Part shown: positions 1 to 5,169 of the stretch, in pieces
Layout of the letters: the number at the start of each line of letters is the position of its first letter
Numbering within the stretch: the first letter of the stretch is position 1
Assembly (NCBI GenBank): GCA_002422265.1
Contig: DIUB01000010.1
Location: 11,541 to 17,321, forward strand
Direction of reading: 5' to 3'
DNA: 5,781 bases
Source of the DNA: Geobacter sp. UBA6169
GTDB lineage: Bacteria; Desulfobacterota; Desulfuromonadia; Geobacterales; Pseudopelobacteraceae
Program-made: the position numbers and the translations under genes
The notes under the pieces: model-generated
Seen by the model: only the letters and a program-made list of their open reading frames with translations
Database searches by the model: none
Told to the model about the DNA's origin: nothing

Positions 1-16
1 AGGGACACTACCCTGA

Positions 17-319
17 TTACGCCTTAGAAAAGCGTGTTTCAATGTCCATATGCCCATGCAGAACGCGGACAATCTCGATAGTGTCGGTAAGTGTTTGGCG
101 ATAATAGATTACATGACTGCCAGCAATCAATTTTCTGTAACCGGCTCGAATATCACTGCAATCTTTTCCTTTGAGTGGGTTGGCTGCCAACTGATGAAAT
201 GAAATGTCCAGCATTTGCAGATACAAATTGCGCTGTTCACGCCCCCATAGATTTTGTGTGAATTTGGCGATTTCTTTCATATCAGCCTTTGCCATGTTGG
301 TGAGAGTAAAAACGGGCAT
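17..319 (-). CDS. parE: ParE-family toxin of a type II toxin-antitoxin pair
   Basis: A 100-residue protein of normal length for the RelE/ParE toxin superfamily. What is seen: an N-terminal helical stretch (residues about 8-46, with ADMKEIAKF at 12-20), then the family's characteristic C-terminal beta block: IRAGYRKL at 57-64, HVIYYR at 69-74 and IEIVRVLHGHMD at 81-92. Family knowledge: ParE toxins act in the cytoplasm and classically poison DNA gyrase, while RelE relatives cleave mRNA. The GYRKL...IYYR...VRVLHGHMD pattern and the ParD partner favour ParE. The ATG start at 319 shares its A with the TGA stop of the upstream antitoxin (TGATG), and I see no strong ribosome site of its own, so translation is probably coupled to the antitoxin. 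The stop is TAA at 17-19. The gene looks intact. The gyrase target is inferred from the family only. Confidence 0.9.
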   Translation of the reverse strand: MPVFTLTNMAKADMKEIAKFTQNLWGREQRNLYLQMLDISFHQLAANPLKGKDCSDIRAGYRKLIAGSHVIYYRQTLTDTIEIVRVLHGHMDIETRFSKA

Positions 320-561
320 CAGTTGAAACTTTCGCCATCAAGTTCTGCAAGTAAACCAGAAAGCGAATAACTGACGGTGCCACTTTCTTCTCCCTCAACG
401 AGTGCACGCCGTAAAAGAGAAAGTTTGGTTTCACGTTCTTCCAAAAGTCGCAGACCAGCACGAATCGTCTCGCTTGCGGAACCAAAGCGACCAAGTACAA
501 CCTGTTGAGAAACAAATTTTTCGTAGTGCGCACCCAGAGAAACACTCGTATTTTTTTGCAT
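319..561 (-). CDS. parD: ParD-family ribbon-helix-helix antitoxin
   Basis: An 80-residue antitoxin and the first gene of the TA operon. What is seen: residues 1-45 form a ribbon-helix-helix DNA-binding unit, with the beta strand NTSVSLG (4-10), helix HYEKFVSQQV (12-21), the turn GRFGSASE (24-31) and a second helix TIRAGLRLLEERE (32-44). Residues 46-80 are the acidic, probably flexible tail that in ParD proteins wraps and neutralises ParE (EGEESG at 56-61). Family knowledge: the RHH dimer binds its own promoter and represses the operon, better when complexed with toxin. The start is ATG at 561, with GGAGG seven bases upstream. The gene order antitoxin-toxin and the one-base overlap with parE are standard. 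The region is AT-richer than the exporter operon downstream, consistent with horizontal acquisition, which is common for TA modules. Confidence 0.92.
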   Translation of the reverse strand: MQKNTSVSLGAHYEKFVSQQVVLGRFGSASETIRAGLRLLEERETKLSLLRRALVEGEESGTVSYSLSGLLAELDGESFN

Positions 562-593
562 GGTGTAACCTCCATCAACACAGTTGTTAAACC
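562..593. promoter_or_regulatory. candidate ParD autoregulatory operator (imperfect inverted repeat)
   Basis: GGTGTAAC at 562-569 and GTTAAACC at 586-593 are inverted repeats matching at 7 of 8 positions, with a 16-base spacer. They lie directly between the parD start and the promoter-like AT-rich block at 598-604. RHH antitoxins normally repress by binding repeats at this place, so the pair is a reasonable operator candidate. The match is short and could be chance. It also overlaps the -35 candidate of a plus-strand promoter (575-580). Confidence 0.35.
569..573 (-). promoter_or_regulatory. Shine-Dalgarno site of parD
   Basis: GGAGG on the minus strand with a 7-base spacer (562-568) to the ATG at 561. 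It fixes the parD start. The next gene, parE, has no comparable site, which fits antitoxin being made in excess of toxin. Confidence 0.8.
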
Positions 594-603
594 ATGCTAT
601 AAT
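575..603 (+). promoter_or_regulatory. candidate plus-strand promoter (TCAACA, 17 bases, TATAAT)
   Basis: A perfect TATAAT at 598-603 is preceded at exactly 17 bases by TCAACA (575-580, 4 of 6 matches to TTGACA). A transcript would start near 610 and run through the inverted repeats at 627-712 toward the exporter operon. The element overlaps the presumed parDE control region on the other strand, so ParD binding could affect both directions. AT-rich intergenic DNA yields such matches by chance, hence the moderate confidence. Confidence 0.4.
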
Positions 604-604
604 A
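599..604 (-). promoter_or_regulatory. possible -10 box of the parDE promoter
   Basis: On the minus strand TATTAT at 604-599 lies about 40 bases upstream of the parD start, a sensible place for the operon promoter. No good -35 sits 16-18 bases further upstream. TTGATC at 622-617 is only 12 bases away from TATTAT, or 15 from the poorer TATAGC. The position is convincing but the elements are weak. Confidence 0.3.
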
Positions 605-626
605 TTTATTGGTACCGATCAACTAT

Positions 627-670
627 GAAAGCGGGGAAAATCAGGAAATCATGGACACTTCCCCGCTTTC
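627..670. repeat. perfect 12-bp inverted repeat (helix H1), 20-base loop
   Basis: GAAAGCGGGGAA at 627-638 is perfectly complementary to TTCCCCGCTTTC at 659-670, with a 20-base loop (639-658). No T-tract follows directly, so it is not an ordinary intrinsic terminator. The right arm can instead form a local hairpin, CCCCG 661-665 with CGGGG 671-675 (loop CTTTC). The left arm overlaps the 5' arm of a second inverted repeat (635-644/703-712). As RNA or as cruciform DNA these pairings compete. It could be a leader RNA, a small RNA, a protein-binding palindrome or a copy of a dispersed palindromic repeat. Confidence 0.75.
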
Positions 671-712
671 CGGGGTCGTCCCGACGTTCATGGCCGTAAT
701 ATCTGATTTTCC
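635..712. repeat. perfect 10-bp inverted repeat (helix H2) enclosing nested stems
   Basis: GGAAAATCAG at 635-644 pairs perfectly with CTGATTTTCC at 703-712, extendable by two G-T pairs (634/713 and 633/714). Inside it two further stems nest without conflict: 649-656 with 686-693 (8 pairs, two of them G-T) and 661-665 with 671-675 (5 pairs, 5-base loop). The whole forms a long compact arm. It excludes the 12-bp helix 627-638/659-670 because bases 635-638 and 661-665 are shared. The pairings are read directly from the sequence. Whether it is transcribed and folds this way is inference. Confidence 0.65.
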
Positions 713-738
713 TTCAATCCCCGTCCCATGACTTTTTG

Positions 739-747
739 TGGTATAAT
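739..747 (+). promoter_or_regulatory. extended -10 promoter of the exporter operon
   Basis: TGG followed directly by TATAAT (742-747) makes a consensus extended -10. The expected start of transcription is near 754, leaving a leader of about 25 bases before the ATG at 778. No -35 box is visible at the proper distance (around 719-724 the bases are CCCCGT). Extended -10 promoters tolerate this, or an activator may bind the upstream inverted-repeat region. The promoter lies inside the possible upstream extension of the adaptor reading frame (TTG at 736), which argues for the start at 778. Confidence 0.5.
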
Positions 748-777
748 TACGGTGAATCTTCGAGAACGGACCTGACC

Positions 778-1983
778 ATGAGTACTCCCCTTGATAAGCT
801 GCGCATAGATAAAGACACGCTGTTCACTGAATCACCCCGCAGGCGGCGCTTCTGGCTGATCGCCATTCCCTTGCTGGCGCTTCTCGTGATTATTGTTGCA
901 TACGGACTGCGTAACCGTGGCGTCACGGTGGAGACCACCGCCGTTGCCACGGTCTACCCGACCCAGGGTTTTACCGTGTTGAACGCAAGCGGCTATCTGG
1001 TGGCGCAACGCAAGGCGGCCGTGGCCTCCAAAATCACCGGTCGGCTGGAATGGCTCGGTGTGGAGGAGGGGAGTCGGGTCACGGCTGGCCAGGTACTGGC
1101 CCGTCTGGAAAACCAGGATCTGGCAGCCACGCTCGAACAGGCCCGCGCGGCGCGGCATAACGCCGAGGCGCTTGTCGAGCAGGCCAAAGCTGAACAGGAT
1201 GACGCAGAACGGGCCTTTCGCCGTCAGAGTGAGCTGATTGCCCAGGGGATCGTTGCCCGTGCCGACTACGACCTTGCCGAGGCGCGCCATCGTCGGGCCG
1301 TGGCAGGCGTCCGGGCCGCTTCTGCACAGGTAAACAGTACGGCCGCAGCAATCCGCGGCGCCGAGACCGCCTATGAGTACTCCCGGATTCGCGCCCCTTT
1401 CAACGGTGTGGTGCTGACCAAAAATGCCGATGTGGGTGATATCATTACGCCGCTGGGGGCGGCAGCCACCTCCAAATCAGCGGTGGTCACCCTTGCCGAC
1501 CTCTCATCCCTGCAAGTGGAGGCGGACGTCTCCGAATCCAGCCTTTCACAGGTCAGCACCGGCCAACCCTGTGAGGTAACCCTGGATGCCCTGCCCGGCG
1601 TACGGTTGCGGGGGGTGGTGCATACCATTGTTCCCACGGCTGACCGCACCAAGGCGTCAGTGATGGTAAAGGTCCGCTTTCTGGAACCCGATCCCCGGAT
1701 GTTGCCCGAAATGAGCGCCAAGGTAGCTTTTCTCTCTCGTCAGGCGAGCGCCGACGACCAGAAACCGCGCCGTGCCGTGCTGGCTGCTGCCGTTATCGGC
1801 AATGGCAAGGACGCAGCCGTACTGGTGATCAAGGATGGCAGGGCCCGGCGTCAGCCTGTCAGTGTCGGTCAGAAGCTGGGTGATCTGGTAGTCGTTGAGG
1901 GAGTAGCCAATGGCGTGCAGCTGGTGTTGCGTCCCCTTGACAAGGTCAAGGACGGCACCAGGGTGGTGGTGAAGGACCGATGA
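778..1983 (+). CDS. HlyD/MacA-type periplasmic adaptor subunit of an ABC exporter
   Basis: A 401-residue membrane fusion (adaptor) protein of typical family length. Seen in order: a short cytoplasmic N-terminus with RRRR at 21-24, one membrane anchor at about 25-42, the first lipoyl half-motif at about 78-112 (VASKITGRLEWLGVEEGSRV; LARLENQD), an Ala/Gln/Arg-rich alpha-helical hairpin at about 113-200, the second lipoyl half at about 201-244 (YSRIRAPFNGVVL, then VTLADLSSLQVEADV), a beta-barrel at about 245-320 and a membrane-proximal domain to the C-terminus (AVLVIKDGRARRQPVSVG). Family knowledge: such adaptors hexamerise in the periplasm and bridge an inner-membrane ABC transporter to a TolC-like channel. 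The start is the ATG at 778; an in-frame TTG at 736 lies upstream of the predicted transcription start. The ribosome site is weak (GGA at 768-770). The stop overlaps the ATPase start as ATGA. There is no lipobox, so it is anchored by a helix. The substrate is unknown. Confidence 0.9.
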   Translation: MSTPLDKLRIDKDTLFTESPRRRRFWLIAIPLLALLVIIVAYGLRNRGVTVETTAVATVYPTQGFTVLNASGYLVAQRKAAVASKITGRLEWLGVEEGSRVTAGQVLARLENQDLAATLEQARAARHNAEALVEQAKAEQDDAERAFRRQSELIAQGIVARADYDLAEARHRRAVAGVRAASAQVNSTAAAIRGAETAYEYSRIRAPFNGVVLTKNADVGDIITPLGAAATSKSAVVTLADLSSLQVEADVSESSLSQVSTGQPCEVTLDALPGVRLRGVVHTIVPTADRTKASVMVKVRFLEPDPRMLPEMSAKVAFLSRQASADDQKPRRAVLAAAVIGNGKDAAVLVIKDGRARRQPVSVGQKLGDLVVVEGVANGVQLVLRPLDKVKDGTRVVVKDR

Positions 1984-2693
1984 GCAGCCCGATGGTATCA
2001 ATCCGCTCGCTGTCCAAGTCCTACCGTCGCGGCAGTCAGATCATCCCGGTGCTGGAAGAGATCAGTTTCGATATTGCCGAAGGTGAATTCCTGGCCCTGA
2101 TGGGGCCGTCCGGTTCGGGCAAGAGTACCCTTTTGAACCTGATTGCCGGTATTGATCAGGCTGACAGCGGCAGCATCCTGGTGAACGGCGTGGATCTGAC
2201 CAGGCTTGACGACAGCTCACTGGCCCGTTGGCGCGCCGGACAGGTTGGTTTTATTTTCCAGTTCTACAACTTGATCCCGGTGCTGACCGCCTTTGAGAAT
2301 GTGGAGCTGCCACTGCTTTTGACCTCCATGTCCCGCCGCAAACGGCACGAACATGTGGCAACCGCCTTAAGCGTGGTGGGGCTTGCCGACCGGATGGAAC
2401 ATCGACCCTCGGAGCTGTCCGGCGGACAGCAACAGCGGGTGGCCATTGCCCGGGCCATCGTCACTGACCCGTCACTGCTGGTGGCGGACGAACCCACCGG
2501 CGATCTTGACCGGGTCTCTGCCGAAGAGATCCTGCAGCTGATGGAGCAGCTCAACCGCTCCTTCAACAAGACCATCATCATGGTGACCCATGACCCCCGT
2601 GCAGCAGAGCGTGCCAGACGACTGCTGCATCTTGAGAAAGGGCTGCTGCTGTCACCTGCACAGGAGGCCGGCGGTCCTGGCCCGGCGCTCTGA
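1980..2693 (+). CDS. ABC transporter ATPase, LolD/MacB type
   Basis: A 237-residue stand-alone nucleotide-binding protein with all catalytic motifs intact: Walker A GPSGSGKST at 42-50, Q-loop FQFYNLIP with Q94, signature LSGGQ at 146-150, Walker B LLVADEP with D170 and the catalytic E171, D-loop GDLD at 174-177, and H-loop H204 in MVTHD. The FQFYNLIPVLTAFENVELPL stretch after the Q-loop is typical of the MacB/LolD/FtsE group, whose partners are FtsX-fold permeases, exactly the kind encoded next. It acts as a cytoplasmic dimer that hydrolyses ATP to drive the exporter. The start chosen is the ATG at 1980 (ATGA overlap with the adaptor stop, AAGGA at 1972-1976 with a short 3-base spacer). An alternative ATG four codons later (1992) cannot be excluded. 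The Gly/Pro-rich last dozen residues are probably disordered. Confidence 0.93.
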   Translation: MSSPMVSIRSLSKSYRRGSQIIPVLEEISFDIAEGEFLALMGPSGSGKSTLLNLIAGIDQADSGSILVNGVDLTRLDDSSLARWRAGQVGFIFQFYNLIPVLTAFENVELPLLLTSMSRRKRHEHVATALSVVGLADRMEHRPSELSGGQQQRVAIARAIVTDPSLLVADEPTGDLDRVSAEEILQLMEQLNRSFNKTIIMVTHDPRAAERARRLLHLEKGLLLSPAQEAGGPGPAL

Positions 2694-3850
2694 TGTTCGT
2701 CTTCAAGCTCCTTTTCCGCAATCTCTTCCGTCACAAACTGCGTACCCTGCTGACCGTTGCCGGCATTGCCGTTGCCATCCTTTCCTTCGGCCTGCTGCAG
2801 ACCGTGGTTGCTGCCTGGTATGCCGGCGCCGACGCCTCATCGGCAACCCGGCTGATCTCGCGCAATGCCATTTCCCTGGTATTTTCCCTGCCTATAGCCT
2901 ACAAGGAGCGCATCCGCCAGCTGGACGGCGTCAAGGGGGTCTCCTACGCCAACTGGTTCGGCGGCGTCTATATTACGGAAAAAAACTTTTTTCCCAATTT
3001 CGCCATTGAACCGGCCAGTTATCTGGCCATGTACCCGGAATTCATACTGGATGAAACAGAACTGCGTGCCTTTGTGCATGACCGCAAGGGGTGCGTGGCC
3101 GGACGCAAGCTTGCCGAACGGCACGGCTGGAAGATCGGCGACGCCGTTACGCTGAAAGGGACTATTTTTCCCGGTACCTGGGAGTTCACCCTGCGGGGGA
3201 TTTATCGGGGCAAGCAGCCGTCAACCGATGAGGGGCAGTTCTTCTTTCATTGGAACTATCTCAATGAAAGCATACGAAAACAGATGCCCCGTCGCAGCGA
3301 CCAGGTGGGCATCTTTCTGATTGAGGTCGCCCATCCCACCCTGGCGGCGCCGGTGGCGCAGGCCGTGGACACGCTGTTCAAAAACTCACTGGCGGAGACC
3401 CTGACCGAAACCGAGAAGGCGTTTCAGCTCTCATTCATAGCCATGACCGAAGCGATCGTGGTGGCCATCAGAATCGTCTCCTATCTGGTGATCGTCATTA
3501 TCATGGCCGTGGCCGCCAACACCATGGCCATGACCGCGCGGGAGCGGATCGGCGAATACGCGGTGTTCAAGGCGATGGGGTTCGGCTGGTGGCATATATG
3601 CGGCATGGTCTTTGGAGAGTCGCTGCTGATCGCACTGACCGGCTGTCTACTCGGCATTGCACTGACCTTCCCGGTGGCTGCCGCTTTTGCCGCCAAGCTG
3701 GATCAGTTCTTTCCGGTTTTTCTGGTGGAGCATGGGACCATCTGGCTCGATCTGCTGCTGTCGCTGCTGGTCGGCACGGTGGCCGGTATCTTCCCGGCCT
3801 GGCGTGCGGTCAGGATCAGAGTGGCAGACGGCCTGCGGAGGATCGGCTGA
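2693..3850 (+). CDS. FtsX/MacB-fold ABC permease, first of two
   Basis: A 385-residue inner-membrane permease. What is seen: an amphipathic entry LFRNLFRHKLRTLL (7-20) leading into TM1 at about 18-42, a periplasmic MacB-like core domain at about 45-248, then three membrane helices at about 252-277, 303-332 and 350-372. Between TM2 and TM3 lies the cytoplasmic coupling segment ARERIGEYAVFKAMGF (282-297), the hallmark of the FtsX domain that contacts the ATPase. The C-terminus PAWRAVRIRVADGLRRIG is also family-typical. One protein has four TMs, so two copies or a pair of paralogues are needed; the next gene encodes the likely partner. The start ATG at 2693 shares its A with the ATPase stop (TGATG). 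An AGGAGG at 2662-2667 is too far to serve it, so coupled translation is likely. Family knowledge: these permeases move substrate on the periplasmic side rather than through a channel. Confidence 0.9.
   Translation: MFVFKLLFRNLFRHKLRTLLTVAGIAVAILSFGLLQTVVAAWYAGADASSATRLISRNAISLVFSLPIAYKERIRQLDGVKGVSYANWFGGVYITEKNFFPNFAIEPASYLAMYPEFILDETELRAFVHDRKGCVAGRKLAERHGWKIGDAVTLKGTIFPGTWEFTLRGIYRGKQPSTDEGQFFFHWNYLNESIRKQMPRRSDQVGIFLIEVAHPTLAAPVAQAVDTLFKNSLAETLTETEKAFQLSFIAMTEAIVVAIRIVSYLVIVIIMAVAANTMAMTARERIGEYAVFKAMGFGWWHICGMVFGESLLIALTGCLLGIALTFPVAAAFAAKLDQFFPVFLVEHGTIWLDLLLSLLVGTVAGIFPAWRAVRIRVADGLRRIG
3837..3842 (+). promoter_or_regulatory. Shine-Dalgarno site of the second permease
   Basis: GGAGGA lies seven bases before the ATG at 3850, inside the end of the first permease gene. 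It decides the start of the second permease against the open frame that continues upstream to 3589. Confidence 0.75.
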
Positions 3851-5016
3851 TGCGGATACCGCTCTACTACTCGTGGCGCAACCTGCTGACGAGACGGCTG
3901 ACCACCTTTTTGACTGCCGGCGGCATGGCGCTGGTGGTATTCGTCTTCGCCGCCGTACTGATGCTGTCGACCGGCCTGGAGAAGACCCTGGTGGATACCG
4001 GCTCGGACCAGAACGTGATTGCTACCCGCAAAGGGGCTGGCTCTGAGATGCAAAGCGGCATTGACCGTGATCAGGCAGCCCTGCTTGAGACACAGCCCGA
4101 GGTCGCCGGTGGGCCCGACGGCAAACCGCTGGTGACCCGTGAACTGGTGGTGCCGATCGGCCTGATCAAGCGCGGCACCAACAAACCCTCGAACGTAGTC
4201 ATCAGGGGGATCAACCGGCATTCGCTGCTGCTGCGCCGGCAGATCTACCTGCAGGAGGGGCGCATGCCCCGTCCGGGCTCCACCGAGATCATGGTGGGCA
4301 GCAGCATTGCCAAGCGGTTCAGCGGGGTGGGGCTGGGGGGGCAGTTGCGCTTCGCTCAGCGTGAATGGCAGGTGGTCGGTATCTTCGATGCCGGCGCCAC
4401 CGGCTTCAGCTCCGAAGTCTGGGGGGACGTTGACCAGATCATGCAGGCCTTCCGCCGGCCGAGCTATTCGTCCGTCACCTTCCGGCTGGCAGATTCAGCC
4501 GCTTTTAGCCGGTTGAAGGAGCGTCTTGAATCAGAACCGCGCCTGACCGTTGAGTTGCGTCGCGAGACCCGCTACTATCGTGACCAGTCCGAGGCCATGG
4601 CGCAGTTCATCCGGATCCTCGGTATCACCCTGACGGTCATCTTTTCACTGGGGGCGGTCATCGGCGCATTGATCACCATGTCGGCCGCCGTTGCGAACCG
4701 TGTGGCCGAAATCGGCACCCTGCGGGCCCTGGGGTTTCAGAGGTCCGGCATCCTTGTTGCCTTTCTCGCCGAATCACTGTTGCTGGGTCTGATCGGCGGG
4801 ATCTGCGGCATTGCCATGGCGTCATGGATGCAGTTGATAACCATCTCCACCATGAACTGGCAGACCTTTTCCGAACTGGCCTTTTCGTTTACCCTGACCA
4901 CAGATATCGTGCTGAAGTCACTACTTTTTTCAATGGGAATGGGGTTTCTGGGCGGGATCATTCCGGCCCTGCGCGCAAGCAGGCTCAACATCGTCGACGC
5001 ATTGCGCGAGGGGTAG
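3850..5016 (+). CDS. FtsX/MacB-fold ABC permease, second of two
   Basis: A 388-residue permease paralogous to its upstream neighbour: same length, same four-helix plan. What is seen: entry YYSWRNLLTRRLTTFL (6-21), TM1 at about 19-40, a periplasmic core domain at about 42-250 (VVIRGINR at 116-123; REWQVVGIFDAG at 171-182), TM2 at about 254-279, the ATPase-coupling segment NRVAEIGTLRALGFQRSGI (283-301), TM3 at about 300-322, TM4 at about 354-376 and the C-terminal LRASRLNIVDALREG. The EIGTLRALGF motif is closer to the family consensus than the equivalent segment of the first permease. The start ATG at 3850 overlaps the previous stop as TGATG and has a good GGAGGA upstream. The frame is open back to 3589, but that extension lies wholly within the first permease gene and has no membrane or domain character. 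The pair of distinct permeases suggests a heterodimer, as in LolC/LolE, rather than a MacB homodimer. Confidence 0.9.
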   Translation: MRIPLYYSWRNLLTRRLTTFLTAGGMALVVFVFAAVLMLSTGLEKTLVDTGSDQNVIATRKGAGSEMQSGIDRDQAALLETQPEVAGGPDGKPLVTRELVVPIGLIKRGTNKPSNVVIRGINRHSLLLRRQIYLQEGRMPRPGSTEIMVGSSIAKRFSGVGLGGQLRFAQREWQVVGIFDAGATGFSSEVWGDVDQIMQAFRRPSYSSVTFRLADSAAFSRLKERLESEPRLTVELRRETRYYRDQSEAMAQFIRILGITLTVIFSLGAVIGALITMSAAVANRVAEIGTLRALGFQRSGILVAFLAESLLLGLIGGICGIAMASWMQLITISTMNWQTFSELAFSFTLTTDIVLKSLLFSMGMGFLGGIIPALRASRLNIVDALREG

Positions 5017-5169
5017 CATTCCCCTTACTGCAATCCTGCGGCTTGACATTGTCTCCAACCCCCATGCCCCGGCATTTCGACCAGTGGCCAATCAGTGATT
5101 CTATCCCCCCAAACCCAGTCAGGCATCCCGCTGCTTTGGGCGCACTCTGACCTGCTGCAGCGTCAACTG

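Noticed and set aside
1..14. AGGG/CCCT hairpin after parE as a parDE terminator
   Set aside because: There are only four pairs and it is cut by the window edge; any T-tract would lie outside the window.
402..699. Plus-strand small open frames across parD and the intergenic region
   Set aside because: They have no recognisable domain and no convincing ribosome site. They overlap parD or the structured inverted-repeat region.
598..747. The two TATAAT copies (598-603 and 742-747) as a target-site duplication around an inserted element
   Set aside because: The bases just inside the two copies show no terminal inverted repeats, and TATAAT is expected in promoters. Both copies are better read as -10 boxes.
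832..1351. Minus-strand open frames opposite the adaptor gene
   Set aside because: They are shadows of a GC-rich coding region, without recognisable domains or ribosome sites, and conflict with a clear adaptor gene.
3589..3849. Upstream extension of the second permease frame by 87 codons
   Set aside because: It lies wholly inside the first permease gene, has no membrane or domain character, and the ATG at 3850 has a good ribosome site and a typical FtsX-family N-terminus.
5008..5026. Hairpin AGGGG/CCCCT around the stop of the second permease as a terminator
   Set aside because: The stem is only five to six pairs, overlaps the stop codon and is not followed by a T-tract. It does not support an intrinsic terminator.
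5064..5100. Small palindromes ATGCC-CC-GGCAT (5064-5075) and AATCA-G-TGATT (5090-5100) in the convergent spacer
   Set aside because: They are short, with impossible or minimal loops, no T-tract and no neighbouring promoter. They are within chance expectation for 150 bases, and no shared terminator could be supported.
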